A stretch of 64,000 bases of DNA from Exiguobacterium acetylicum (GTDB taxonomy: Bacteria > Bacillota > Bacilli > Exiguobacteriales > Exiguobacteriaceae), in NCBI RefSeq assembly GCF_022170825.1, contig NZ_CP081878.1, forward strand, positions 2,935,001 through 2,999,000, given 5' to 3'. The notes under the pieces are model-generated. The model was not told where the DNA came from, made no database searches, and worked only from the letters and a program-made list of their open reading frames with translations. Of the stretch, positions 8,040-16,729 are shown in pieces. The position numbers and the translations under genes were made by a program. Within the stretch, counting starts at the first letter, position 1; every line of letters starts with the position of its first letter.

Positions 8040-9491
8040 ATGTTACAACGTAATCTTGCACTCCATACTGATCTATACTTACCGCGATGGATGTATATCT
8101 ACTGGAAAGAAGGACGTCATAACGAACGTGCCGTCTTTGATGTCTATTATCGTTCAAATCCGTTCGCAGGCGGATATGTCGTCTTTGCAGGTCTTGAGAA
8201 TATCATCGAGTACATCCAAACACTCCGTTTCACGGAAGAAGACATCACGTACTTGCAAGAGATGATTGGTTTTCCGGATGAATTCAAGGATGAACTCCGT
8301 CAGTTCAAGTTCAACGGTTCGATTTCAAGTGTCAAAGAAGGCGAGATCGTCTTCCCAAACGAGCCATTGATCCGGATCGAAGCGCGAATCTTTGAAGCGA
8401 AACTCCTACAAACCGCAATTTTGAACATCGCGAATCACGAGTCGCTCATCGCTACGAAATACGCACGCATTCGTCAATCGGCTCCCCGTGCGAAGTTCCT
8501 AGAAGCAGGTGCCCGTCGCGCCCAAGGGATCGATGCCGCTTATTTCGGAACACGCGCGTCGTACCTCGCTGGTTTTGACGTCACAAGCCTTGCTTCAGCA
8601 GGCCGTGACTTCGGCATTCCGTGTGGTGGAACGATGGAGCATGCCGACATTCAATTCCATGATGACGAATTGACAGCATTCCGAACGTTCGCTTCCCATT
8701 ATCCGGATCAAGCGACATTACTCGTCGATACGTACGATACGCTCAAGAGTGGTCTTCCGAATGCCATCACGGTCGCGAAAGAGTTGCAAGCAAAAGGACA
8801 CAAACTCCGTGGCATCCGCATCGACTCTGGTGACTTATCCTACTTGTCAAAACGTGCCCGCAACATGCTTGACGAGGCCGGCTTCCCGGAAGTCGACATC
8901 GTCTTGTCGGGTGACCTCGATGAATATGTCATCCAAGACTTACGGATCCAAGGCGCCCAAGCCAACACGTTCCTCGTCGGAACACGTGGCATAACGGCCT
9001 ACGAACAACCAGCCCTCGGAATGGTCTATAAACTGGTCGCGCGTGAAGTCGATGGCGAGCTCGCACCCGTCATCAAAGTATCCTCGTCAAAAGCCAAGAC
9101 GACGACGCCTCACATCAAAGAAGTCTACCGCATCATCGACCCAGTGACGGATAAGTTCAAAGGCGATTACGTCACGTTGATGGATGAAGATCCATCGACG
9201 CTTGATGCTGTTGATTTAATAGATGTCCGGGATCCGTCGTTCCGTAACCGCGTCGAGCAGTTCAAGGTCGAACGGTTGCTTGAACCAATCTTTAAAGACG
9301 GCGAGTTGATCTACACGGTTCCAACAATCGAAGAGAGCCGGCACTTCCACGAAACACAGATCGGACGTCTGTGGGAAGAATACAAACGGCTGCGTTTGCC
9401 AGAGATCTATGCTGTCACATTCAGCGATCGTCTCTGGAAACTCAAACTCGACATGATTCGGGATACGCGCCTAGCAAGTGGGTTAAAATAA
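8040..9491 (+). CDS. pncB: Nicotinate phosphoribosyltransferase
   Basis: Cytoplasmic enzyme (483 residues) joining nicotinate and PRPP to nicotinate mononucleotide, with ATP hydrolysis. Family motifs include 'DLYLPRWMYIYWKEGRHNERAV' at the N-terminus, 'FEAKLLQTAILNIANHESL', 'EAGARRAQGIDAA' and the phosphate-binding 'RGIRIDSGDLSYLSK'. The start ATG has AAGGGA upstream. It follows pncA closely and ends in a strong terminator. Confidence 0.95.
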   Translation: MLQRNLALHTDLYLPRWMYIYWKEGRHNERAVFDVYYRSNPFAGGYVVFAGLENIIEYIQTLRFTEEDITYLQEMIGFPDEFKDELRQFKFNGSISSVKEGEIVFPNEPLIRIEARIFEAKLLQTAILNIANHESLIATKYARIRQSAPRAKFLEAGARRAQGIDAAYFGTRASYLAGFDVTSLASAGRDFGIPCGGTMEHADIQFHDDELTAFRTFASHYPDQATLLVDTYDTLKSGLPNAITVAKELQAKGHKLRGIRIDSGDLSYLSKRARNMLDEAGFPEVDIVLSGDLDEYVIQDLRIQGAQANTFLVGTRGITAYEQPALGMVYKLVAREVDGELAPVIKVSSSKAKTTTPHIKEVYRIIDPVTDKFKGDYVTLMDEDPSTLDAVDLIDVRDPSFRNRVEQFKVERLLEPIFKDGELIYTVPTIEESRHFHETQIGRLWEEYKRLRLPEIYAVTFSDRLWKLKLDMIRDTRLASGLK

Positions 9492-9497
9492 GACGCC

Positions 9498-9540
9498 AAA
9501 AAGCGCCGTTCTTCCTCCCTCAGGATGAACGGCGCTTTTT
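9498..9540. terminator. Bidirectional terminator after pncB
   Basis: AAAAAGCGCCGTTC/GAACGGCGCTTTTT arms. It serves pncB and the convergent membrane-protein gene. Confidence 0.9.
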
Positions 9541-9541
9541 C

Positions 9542-9868
9542 TCATGTCAATCCTGCTTCGTTTCCGACAGGTGTCATTTCTGTTGGCGCTTGTTCCATCT
9601 TCTTACGAAAGTACCACGCGAAGCCGAGCGCACCTCCGATGAAGACGATATACGTTATGCGTTGACCGAATTCAGCTAAGGAATCCGCGTAAAAAATACT
9701 GATTAAATGATCACTTCCACTAATGAGTAGCAAACAGGCAATCAGGAGCGCAATGCGATATGCAAGCGACGGGCGGTCTGTCGGTTCAGCATGCCAATAC
9801 ATGATGATATGGTGGGCAAGCAGGACGATACCCAGGATTCCTAATATTCCAATGAGTACTTGCGGCAT
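9542..9868 (-). CDS. Small integral membrane protein
   Basis: A 108-residue protein with three hydrophobic segments (near residues 4-25, 38-55 and 68-88) and a charged C-terminal tail. A family name cannot be given from the sequence. AGGAGG lies about ten bases before the ATG. It is monocistronic between the pncB terminator and the divergent ywpF-like gene. Confidence 0.7.
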   Translation of the reverse strand: MPQVLIGILGILGIVLLAHHIIMYWHAEPTDRPSLAYRIALLIACLLLISGSDHLISIFYADSLAEFGQRITYIVFIGGALGFAWYFRKKMEQAPTEMTPVGNEAGLT

Positions 9869-10010
9869 AATGAACGATCCTCCTGTTAGTAGTATCTAGT
9901 CTTATTTAAACATAGTTCATACGAATTTCGTCAGGAAAAGTTTCCCGTCCCACATTCCGCACGTTATACTGTAGAAAAATCGTAAGCGATCAAGGGAGGG
10001 CATTTTTTTC

Positions 10011-10502
10011 ATGAAAACCTTTAAATTATGCACATTACGCATTTTAATGGATGAGTCCGGGCGCGATACAACGATTCCTGTCGCCATTCAGGACGGATTG
10101 ACGGTTAGTACTGAACAGACGGCACAGTGGGTCGCAGAAATCGTTGTTCCTCCGACGGATCAGCCGATCGTCGATGAATTATTCACAAAACATTTACGTG
10201 CTTTGATTGAAATTACGATCTCACGACCTGATAATGACCCTGCCGCGATGATCGTCACGCCTCTTGAACGGACTGCCCTAAGCGAACACGTCTCGTATGT
10301 CTTCACCGGTAAGATGGTCATGATGAAAAATGATTTATCTGAATCGATCCTACGCGAAGTCGTCGAGGACGGATTCGCCGGCGAGGAGCTCGTACAGGAA
10401 TACAAGGATCGTCGTTCAAAACGTGGCGCACACATTACGAGCATTGCGAAGGAAACATTCAAACAGTATTTAGCAGAACATCCGGAAGCACCGATTTCTT
10501 AA
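10011..10502 (+). CDS. YwpF-like family protein
   Basis: A 163-residue soluble protein. The N-terminal 'MKTFKLCTLRILMDESG', the middle 'LIEITISRPDNDPAAMIVTP' and the C-terminal helical tail resemble the YwpF family of Bacillales, whose function is not established. It has no signal peptide. Its stop overlaps the stop of the convergent phosphatase gene with no terminator between them. Confidence 0.65.
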   Translation: MKTFKLCTLRILMDESGRDTTIPVAIQDGLTVSTEQTAQWVAEIVVPPTDQPIVDELFTKHLRALIEITISRPDNDPAAMIVTPLERTALSEHVSYVFTGKMVMMKNDLSESILREVVEDGFAGEELVQEYKDRRSKRGAHITSIAKETFKQYLAEHPEAPIS

Positions 10503-11089
10503 GGTTTTTCAACCTCATCCGTGATATGATCCGCTACATTGATTCGGTCGATCGTATAGTGATCCGTATATTGGATATAATTCGCACACGCGTTTTTTAA
10601 AGGTGTCCGGTAACTAAACGTCTCATCAATCGATGATAAGGCTGCCTTGATCGTATGCGAATGACAAACGATTAAGATGCGCTTCCCCTCATGCACTTGC
10701 GTCACTTCTTGTAACGCTTCGAACACACGGTCCTGAATCGCTTGTTCCGTTTCGAGACCCGGAACGAGGTTCGTATCGTTCGCTTGAACCGCTTCATAAA
10801 TCGCTGCGACCAGTTCACCAGACGCTGCACCGAACTCGCGTTCAACGAGTCGGTCATCTGTCGCCGTGATCGCTAAACCAACAGCACGACCGATGATTTC
10901 CGCTGTCTCAACCGCACGCGATAGCGGACTCGCTAACAAGACATCCCACTTCTCATTCGCTAGATAAGCGGCGCTGAGCTCCGCTTGTCTTCTTCCTGTT
11001 GCATTTAATGGAATATCTTCTCTTCCTTGGATCCGTTCATTTAAATTCCAATCTGTCTGACCATGCCGCACTAAACAAATTTCAGTCAT
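10499..11089 (-). CDS. Histidine-phosphatase family protein (GpmB/CobC-like)
   Basis: A 196-residue phosphatase of the histidine-phosphatase superfamily. The phospho-histidine motif is 'CLVRHGQTDWN' near residues 5-15; the second-half motif 'ILIVCHSHTIKAAL' carries the second catalytic histidine. Substrates in this family range from phosphoglycerate to alpha-ribazole phosphate and cannot be chosen here. AAGGAG eight bases before the ATG at 11089 sets the start. The esterase gene lies 17 bases upstream, so both are likely on one transcript. Confidence 0.88.
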   Translation of the reverse strand: MTEICLVRHGQTDWNLNERIQGREDIPLNATGRRQAELSAAYLANEKWDVLLASPLSRAVETAEIIGRAVGLAITATDDRLVEREFGAASGELVAAIYEAVQANDTNLVPGLETEQAIQDRVFEALQEVTQVHEGKRILIVCHSHTIKAALSSIDETFSYRTPLKNACANYIQYTDHYTIDRINVADHITDEVEKP

Positions 11090-11106
11090 GTCTCTGTCTC
11101 CTTCAT

Positions 11107-12096
11107 TCAAGAAATATGACTGATTGTATCATGTTTTTCATTTGAGAGTTGTCGCGGTGGCAACAACAACACCTGACAGGTGAAGCGTTCAATTCGTTCG
11201 AGCAGTCGCTCAATCTTCAATGGATTTTCGGTCTGCGCAAAACTAGCAAGCGAGTGGGTCCCGTTCGGAAAAGAAAACAGACGAACATCGGCTCCGACAT
11301 CGGCTCCTTTCTCAACGAAATGGAGCGCTTGCGAAAATGGAACGATTGGATCTTTTTTTCCATGCAAGAGCATGATCGGTGGGGCGTCTGACGAGAGATG
11401 CGTCACAGGTGAAACGTGGGTCATGAGCTTGCGCCACTCTTCCCGTCCGCCTTTATAAAACTTAATGTGAGCGATCCAAGTCTGAATGAAATTAAACAAT
11501 AAAAAGTTCGTCGGCGGGTATAAAGCGATGACACCACTGATCAATGGCATGTGTCGCTCATCGCGCTCACCGACGAACGCAGTTGGGGCAAGTGCCGTCG
11601 TCAGCATGAGTGCAGCTCCGGCTGAGTCTCCCCATACCATCATCCGTCCTCTTAGAATACGAAGATCCTCTGCTTCCTTGTTCAAAAAGCATAATGCATC
11701 CCGTACATCCTCCAAGTTATCCGGAAAATAACTACCCTCTTCGAACAAACGATAATCGATACTACAGACGGCTACTCCGAGTTCAAGTAGGCGATCAACG
11801 ATTGGGCTAAAGCAGAACATGTCCTCGCGCGCTCCACGAACGAATGCTCCACCGTGTGCGTAGATTGCGACTGGAAACGGTCCTTCCCCCGGCGGATAAT
11901 AGAGATCGAGTTGTAAGGTGCAGTCCCCCACCTGTTTATAGGCGAGCGTCCGCGGTGCAAGTTGTTTTTCTGTGAGTGGCAAGGCGGGTTCGGTCCACCG
12001 AAGTAACGCACCATAATTGTTCCAGATGCTCGCTCCCGCCGCTGCCGTCGTTAGTAATGCAGCCCCCCCCATTAGCCATGCAGTTTCACGTTTCAC
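11107..12096 (-). CDS. Alpha/beta-hydrolase, HSL-type esterase
   Basis: A 329-residue carboxylesterase-like hydrolase with an N-terminal hydrophobic segment (about residues 6-24) that probably anchors it in the membrane or acts as an uncleaved signal. The oxyanion motif is in 'YAHGGAFVRG', the nucleophile elbow in 'VWGDSAGAAL', the acid in 'LHGKKDPIVPF' and the histidine in 'NGTHSLASF'. Natural esters are not predictable. It precedes the phosphatase gene on the minus strand. Confidence 0.85.
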   Translation of the reverse strand: MKRETAWLMGGAALLTTAAAGASIWNNYGALLRWTEPALPLTEKQLAPRTLAYKQVGDCTLQLDLYYPPGEGPFPVAIYAHGGAFVRGAREDMFCFSPIVDRLLELGVAVCSIDYRLFEEGSYFPDNLEDVRDALCFLNKEAEDLRILRGRMMVWGDSAGAALMLTTALAPTAFVGERDERHMPLISGVIALYPPTNFLLFNFIQTWIAHIKFYKGGREEWRKLMTHVSPVTHLSSDAPPIMLLHGKKDPIVPFSQALHFVEKGADVGADVRLFSFPNGTHSLASFAQTENPLKIERLLERIERFTCQVLLLPPRQLSNEKHDTISHIS

Positions 12097-12185
12097 TTGA
12101 TCACCTCCAAAAGACGTACCAGTTTCTTCACTTTATTATCCTTTTACCCAGTTTTAAAAGAAGTCGAACGTCTTGGTATTCCTAC

Positions 12186-12214
12186 TTGACGCTTCCTCAA
12201 CGTTCCGCTATAGT
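12186..12214 (+). promoter_or_regulatory. Sigma-A promoter of the zinc-binding lipoprotein gene
   Basis: TTGACG, 17 bases, TATAGT. It is followed within 11 bases by a Zur-like operator. Confidence 0.8.
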
Positions 12215-12224
12215 GAGAAAGTCC

Positions 12225-12245
12225 AAATCGGAATAGTTACGTTTT
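12225..12245 (+). promoter_or_regulatory. Zur-type operator
   Basis: An imperfect palindrome with half-sites AAATCGGAAT and GTTACGTTTT around one base. It matches the Bacillus Zur box at 17 of 20 defined positions. Lying just downstream of the -10 box, it should give repression when zinc is sufficient. Confidence 0.75.
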
Positions 12246-12265
12246 AATAATGGAGGTATCATATA

Positions 12266-13279
12266 ATGAAAAAAATCATTCCTGCTTTAACAGTCGCATT
12301 TGCGAGTGCAAGTGTCCTCGCGGCTTGCGGATCGAATACCGATTCATCAACTTCAGATAACAAACAAACAGAAGTCTACGCATCAACATTCGCGACAGCT
12401 GCCATCGCTCGTGAAATCGGTGGTAATCAAGTCAATGTCAAGATGATCGTCCCACCTGGAGCAGATCCACACTCTTATGAACCGACATCGAAGCAACTCA
12501 CTGAGATTGCTAAAGGAGACTTGTTCCTTTTGACCGGTACGACACTCGAGCCATACTCAAAAAAAATCCAGGAGAGCTTAAAAGGCACGGACGTCCGCTT
12601 CATTGAGACGAGTAAAAACGTCAACTTGCTAGAATCGGATGCTACGCTTCATACACATGAAGAGGAGGGGCATACAGAAGACGAGCACGCTCACGAAGAA
12701 GAAGGGCACGATGATCACGCAACAGATGAGCATGCTCATGAAGAAGAAGGACACGACCACGGAAAATACGATCCACACGTCTGGCTCGATCCTGTAAACG
12801 CAAAAGCAATGGCGCGTTCGATCACAACTGCTTTATCAAAAGAAGTACCAAAGGATAAAGCAACGTTCGAGAAAAACTTGAAAGCCTTCGATCAGCAAGC
12901 AAATGAATTGGACGAACAATTCAAGCAAGCTGTTACTGATGGCTCGAAAAAAGAGCTTCTCGTTACGCATGCTGCTTACGGTTACCTCGCAGAACGATAT
13001 GGTTTCACGCAGCTTCCGATCGCCGGAATTTCGCCTTCCGATGAACCGTCTCAAAAACAATTGGCTGCTTTAGTCAAGGAGGCACGGATGCATGATTTGA
13101 AATACGTTGCTTTTGAAGAGACCGTCTCTCCGAAAGTTGCCCGTGTCATTCAAAAAGAAATCGGAGCTGAATCCGTGACGATTCATAATCTAGAGTCGGT
13201 CACGAAAGCGCAACAAAACAGCTCTTATTTCAAGTTGATGGAAGAAAACGTTCAGACATTGAAAAAAGCACTTCAGTAA
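12266..13279 (+). CDS. znuA: Zinc ABC transporter substrate-binding lipoprotein
   Basis: Cluster A-I metal-binding lipoprotein (337 residues) that captures zinc outside the membrane for an ABC importer. The signal peptide ends in the lipobox LAAC. The metal ligands are suggested by 'GADPHSYEPTSKQ', 'YDPHVWLDPVNAK', 'VTHAAYGYLAERYG' and 'FEETVSPK'. A His/Glu-rich loop with three copies of an HEEEGH block lies between, typical of ZnuA/AdcA. No ATPase or permease gene is adjacent; the next gene is an unrelated transporter. A Zur box and sigma-A promoter lie upstream. Confidence 0.92.
   Translation: MKKIIPALTVAFASASVLAACGSNTDSSTSDNKQTEVYASTFATAAIAREIGGNQVNVKMIVPPGADPHSYEPTSKQLTEIAKGDLFLLTGTTLEPYSKKIQESLKGTDVRFIETSKNVNLLESDATLHTHEEEGHTEDEHAHEEEGHDDHATDEHAHEEEGHDHGKYDPHVWLDPVNAKAMARSITTALSKEVPKDKATFEKNLKAFDQQANELDEQFKQAVTDGSKKELLVTHAAYGYLAERYGFTQLPIAGISPSDEPSQKQLAALVKEARMHDLKYVAFEETVSPKVARVIQKEIGAESVTIHNLESVTKAQQNSSYFKLMEENVQTLKKALQ
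12650..12777 (+). repeat. In-frame His/Glu-rich repeats in znuA
   Basis: Three copies of an H-x-HEEEGH-type block, separated by acidic spacers, form the metal-binding loop of the zinc lipoprotein. Copy number may vary between strains. Confidence 0.8.
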
Positions 13280-13286
13280 AGTACAG

Positions 13287-13315
13287 TTGACACGCGTTAC
13301 TCAATGCGGTACGGT
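13287..13315 (+). promoter_or_regulatory. Promoter of the SAM-riboswitch leader
   Basis: TTGACA, 17 bases, TACGGT. The -35 is perfect and the -10 weak. It lies about 30 bases before the riboswitch. Confidence 0.55.
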
Positions 13316-13343
13316 AAGAAACGTGTTTTACAACAATTGAATG

Positions 13344-13508
13344 ACTTCTTTTTATCGCGAGAAACGGAGGGACTGGCCCAATGATGTTTCGGCAGCGGAC
13401 GATTTGATTCGTACTGTGCCAAATCCAGCAAGCGAAAGCTTGAGAGATAAGAAGAGCGTCTTTATTTTATAAAGACCTCCTTCTTTCTTGCGAAGGGGTC
13501 TTTTTTTG
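13344..13508 (+). promoter_or_regulatory. SAM-I (S-box) riboswitch with terminator
   Basis: The aptamer spans about 13344-13456. The closing stem pairs TTCTTTTTATC with GATAAGAAGA. The core shows the S-box signatures 'GGAGGGACTGGCCC', 'CGGCAGC' and 'GTGCCAAATCCAGC'. An intrinsic terminator follows: AAGACC-T-CCTTC pairs with GAAGGGGTCTT (about 13471-13508) and ends in T7. When S-adenosylmethionine is abundant, transcription should stop before the transporter gene. Confidence 0.95.
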
Positions 13509-13534
13509 TATCTTTGAGAAACGAGGTGTCAACA

Positions 13535-14845
13535 ATGAATGAAACGATCACGCCTAACAAATGGGCACTGCTTCCTCTCGTCGTATTCCTAGTCCTCTTT
13601 ATCGGTGCCGGAATCTTTTATGACGACTTTTACAAATTCCCGATTCTTATCGCTGCTTTGATCGCTTTGATCTTTGCTGCAATCACGACGAAAGGGAGTA
13701 TCAACCAGACCGTCGAACGAATTGCGACCGGTGCCGGGAATCCTGATATCATGATCATGGTCTTCATCTTCTTATTAGCCGGTACGTTTTCTGGTACAGC
13801 AGAAGCGATCGGCGCGATTGACGCAACTGTTAATGCTGCTTTGACGTTTTTACCTCCCTCGCTCCTCATGAGTGGTCTGTTCATCATCGCCGCGTTCATC
13901 TCAATGGCAATGGGAACCTCTACTGGAACGATTGCTGCACTCGCGCCAATCGCTTTCGGTATTCATGAAGCGACAGGCATCAATGTTGCCATCGCAGCAG
14001 CTGCTGTCGTTGGTGGATCGATGTTCGGTGATAACTTGTCGTTCATCTCGGATACGACGATCGCTGCCGTTCGAACACAAAAAACGAACATGCGCGATAA
14101 GTTCCGGACGAACTTCATGATCGTCCTACCGGCTGCTATTTTGACGATCATCTTGCTCGCTTTCGTTTCCGGTTCTGGGGACGTCGTCGAAGCAAAAGCA
14201 TTCGAGTTCTATAAGTTGATTCCATATCTTGCTGTCATCGTCCTTGCACTATTTGGCGTCAATGTCATCCTTGTCTTAATTGGTGGTACGTTACTCACTG
14301 GCATCATCGGCATAATCAATGGGAGTTTCGGCTTGAGTGGCTTCGTCCTCTCGATGTCTGAAGGAATGATGGGTATGGCGGAGATCTCAATTTTGACACT
14401 CCTCATGGGTGGTCTCGTCAGCTTGATTACGTTCAACGGTGGAATTGCTTTCTTAAAAGAGACGCTGACACGCAAGATTTCACAGCGTCGCGGTGCCGAA
14501 TTCAGTATGGCAGCACTCGTCAGCGCAACAAATCTTGCGACGGCAAACAATACGATCTCGATTCTTGTCGCTGGACCACTGGCAGCTGAGATTGCCGATA
14601 CGTATGAAGTTGATCGTAAGAAATCAGCGAGTATTCTCGATATCTTCTCTTGTGGTATTCAAGGCATCATCCCGTATGGCGCACAGCTGTTGATTGCAGC
14701 GGAGTTGACGAAGACGGCTTCTCCTGAACTGATTCCGTATCTGTTCTACCCGTTCCTTCTCTTCGTCTGTGGATCAATCGCCATCTTCTTCGGATTGCCA
14801 CGCATGAAGAAGACAGCGACGAAGCAAGAAAAAATTTCTTCTTAA
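13535..14845 (+). CDS. NhaC-family transporter, probably methionine uptake (MetT-like)
   Basis: A 436-residue membrane protein with about 11-12 hydrophobic segments and the NhaC/Na+:H+ antiporter-superfamily pattern ('FLLAGTFSGTAEAIGA', 'MAMGTSTGTIAALAPIAFG', 'GGSMFGDNLSFISDTT'). By family alone it would be named an antiporter. The SAM riboswitch directly upstream indicates a sulfur amino-acid role, and S-box-controlled NhaC members have been proposed as methionine transporters (MetT). Substrate is therefore inference from regulation. GAGGTG six bases upstream sets the ATG at 13535. Confidence 0.85.
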   Translation: MNETITPNKWALLPLVVFLVLFIGAGIFYDDFYKFPILIAALIALIFAAITTKGSINQTVERIATGAGNPDIMIMVFIFLLAGTFSGTAEAIGAIDATVNAALTFLPPSLLMSGLFIIAAFISMAMGTSTGTIAALAPIAFGIHEATGINVAIAAAAVVGGSMFGDNLSFISDTTIAAVRTQKTNMRDKFRTNFMIVLPAAILTIILLAFVSGSGDVVEAKAFEFYKLIPYLAVIVLALFGVNVILVLIGGTLLTGIIGIINGSFGLSGFVLSMSEGMMGMAEISILTLLMGGLVSLITFNGGIAFLKETLTRKISQRRGAEFSMAALVSATNLATANNTISILVAGPLAAEIADTYEVDRKKSASILDIFSCGIQGIIPYGAQLLIAAELTKTASPELIPYLFYPFLLFVCGSIAIFFGLPRMKKTATKQEKISS

Positions 14846-14850
14846 TCGAC

Positions 14851-14884
14851 AACAGGTCCAATCGTCATGATTGGACCTGTTTCA
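14851..14884. terminator. Terminator after the MetT-like gene
   Basis: ACAGGTCCAATC/GATTGGACCTGT arms with a five-base loop. It lies between convergent genes. Confidence 0.8.
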
Positions 14885-15088
14885 TTATTTTTTCTGCTTT
14901 GCTTGTCTTTCTAAGATCAAATAGGCGATTGCCGGAAGCGGGAATTGAACAAGTCCAGCTCCTCCCCAAACCCATGGATTACGTCCTGATTTTCGAGCAC
15001 TGAGAAACAGACCTACTGCTTGCGTTACTAATAAGGCACCAATACTAAGCCAAGTACATTTAGATAGCTTTTTATTCTTTTGAGCCAT
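14885..15088 (-). CDS. Small membrane protein, unrecognised
   Basis: A 67-residue protein with lysine-rich ends and two hydrophobic segments (about residues 12-30 and 40-58), so a two-pass membrane protein with both ends probably inside. A GGGGGAGAG ribosome site precedes the ATG. It lies alone between a terminator and a 158-base gap that leads to the divergent aldo/keto reductase gene. Confidence 0.65.
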   Translation of the reverse strand: MAQKNKKLSKCTWLSIGALLVTQAVGLFLSARKSGRNPWVWGGAGLVQFPLPAIAYLILERQAKQKK

Positions 15089-15246
15089 CTTCTCTCCCCC
15101 TTTTCTAACACGCGGTTAAATCTCATGTTTCCTTTCTATTTTACCTTACTTCATTCCTCCATGAGCATGGAAACGGACGTCTTCGTTCGTTCATGCTAAA
15201 CTAAACGAGCAAATCTAAAACTACGTTTTATGAGGAGGAGTAACAC

Positions 15247-16059
15247 ATGCAATACGCAAAACTTTCGAATGGTATTACGATTCCCCAAATCGGATTCGGT
15301 GTCTGGCAAGTAGATGAAGAGACAGAAGCACCTGCTGCTGTCGCTGAAGCATTACGCGTCGGATATCGTCACATCGATACAGCTGCTGTCTACAAAAACG
15401 AGCGCGGTGTCGCAAAAGGAATCAAGGAAAGCGGCGTGAAACGTGAGGATCTCTTCTTAACGTCAAAAGTCTGGAACGATGACATTCGTGCCGGTCGGAC
15501 GAAGGAAGCATTCGCAGAATCGCTCGAACGTCTTGAAACAGATTATCTTGATCTCTACCTGATCCACTGGCCGGTCGAAGGCTATATCGAAGCGTGGAAA
15601 GCAATGGTTGAACTGTATGAAGCAGGCAAGATCAAGGCGATCGGTGTCTCGAACTTCAAGGAACATCACCTCGATACATTGGCAGAAGAGGGCTTGATGG
15701 CACCGATGATCAACCAAGTCGAGTTGCATCCACAATTGCCGCAACACGAACTGCACGAATACTTGCAAGATCACAACATCCAAGTCGAAGCATGGAGCCC
15801 ACTCATGCAAGGGAAATTCCTCGAAATCAACGACTTCAAGGAAATCGCAGAGAAGCACGGCAAGACACCTTCACAAGTCGTCTTACGTTGGCATCTCGAC
15901 AACGGCATCGTCGCTCTTCCAAAATCCGTTACACCAGAACGCATTGCGGAAAACTTCGACGTCTTTGATTTCCAACTCGATGCCGATGATCTTGAGAAAA
16001 TTGACCGTCTGGCAACGGATGTCCGCCTCGGACCGGATCCGGACGAAATCGATTTTTAA
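15247..16059 (+). CDS. Aldo/keto reductase
   Basis: A 270-residue NADPH-dependent reductase with a TIM-barrel fold, of the YtbE/YvgN (AKR5) type. The catalytic tetrad is visible: Asp in 'GYRHIDTAAVYKNE' with its Tyr, Lys in 'FLTSKVWN', and His in 'LYLIHWP'. The cofactor end shows 'LPKSVTPERIAENFDVF'. Such enzymes detoxify methylglyoxal and other aldehydes; the native substrate is not predictable. GAGGAG lies upstream of the ATG and a strong terminator follows. Confidence 0.93.
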   Translation: MQYAKLSNGITIPQIGFGVWQVDEETEAPAAVAEALRVGYRHIDTAAVYKNERGVAKGIKESGVKREDLFLTSKVWNDDIRAGRTKEAFAESLERLETDYLDLYLIHWPVEGYIEAWKAMVELYEAGKIKAIGVSNFKEHHLDTLAEEGLMAPMINQVELHPQLPQHELHEYLQDHNIQVEAWSPLMQGKFLEINDFKEIAEKHGKTPSQVVLRWHLDNGIVALPKSVTPERIAENFDVFDFQLDADDLEKIDRLATDVRLGPDPDEIDF

Positions 16060-16122
16060 TCTGACGATTCACGTAAAAGAGAACGTCTTCCATATGAAGT
16101 CGTCTTGATTCATATGAACGAC

Positions 16123-16168
16123 GAGAGACCCGTTTCCAGTCTACGACTTGGAAGCGGGTCTCTTTTTT
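16123..16168. terminator. Terminator after the aldo/keto reductase gene
   Basis: GAGACCCGTTTCCA/TGGAAGCGGGTCTC arms followed by T6. It lies between convergent genes. Confidence 0.85.
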
Positions 16169-16182
16169 ATGATTTTAGCTGA

Positions 16183-16644
16183 TCAGACATAATAAATTAA
16201 AATCGTATCTTCCGCTTCTTCTGCCTTTTGAAAATAGGCGCGTAAATCGGCGAACTGTTCCCAGACATCCTCGAATTCGCCCGGTGTTCCGGCTTCATCA
16301 TGAATCGAAGCGAGTGCCCGTTGATCGAAATTTCGCATCACCTCAGCCGAGATGATGAGGAGTGGCAAGGGAAGAATGCCGACAATCGCCGCTTTCTCCT
16401 CATTAACGATTAACTCTTCGCCAACGATTGCTCGTCCCAGATTGTAATGCGTGTCTTGATCAATATAGATATCGATTTGATTCATCAAATGATAGATGGC
16501 ATTCGTCTGTTCGAGGGCGAACAATTGTTCATGATCGGGTTGCGTCTCATGAATGAATAAAATCCAGTCCATGATGATGTGGGGATCGTTTCCGAACGAC
16601 TCCCAGACCGCATCCGTGACGCGGACGAAATGTACGTTTTCCAT
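16183..16644 (-). CDS. Unrecognised acidic cytoplasmic protein
   Basis: A 153-residue, strongly acidic protein without signal peptide or membrane span. It starts MENVHFVRVTDAVWES and ends AEDTILIYYV. No family is recognised. It lies directly after (downstream of) the AGCS symporter gene on the same strand, with a terminator between, so it is probably transcribed separately. Confidence 0.65.
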   Translation of the reverse strand: MENVHFVRVTDAVWESFGNDPHIIMDWILFIHETQPDHEQLFALEQTNAIYHLMNQIDIYIDQDTHYNLGRAIVGEELIVNEEKAAIVGILPLPLLIISAEVMRNFDQRALASIHDEAGTPGEFEDVWEQFADLRAYFQKAEEAEDTILIYYV

Positions 16645-16694
16645 TCTCCCCCTCCCTTCTGTACTCTGTATTCCCTTTTTAAATTCGTTCTATA

Positions 16695-16722
16695 CAAAAA
16701 AAGAGCCAGATTTCTCTGACTC
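16695..16722 (-). terminator. Terminator of the AGCS symporter gene
   Basis: Minus-strand stem with GAG/CTC and CAGA/TCTG segments around a single mismatch, followed by T7. Confidence 0.65.
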
Positions 16723-16729
16723 CCTTTCC

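Noticed and set aside
13535-14845. Plain Na+/H+ antiporter annotation
   Set aside because: The SAM riboswitch argues for a sulfur amino-acid substrate.
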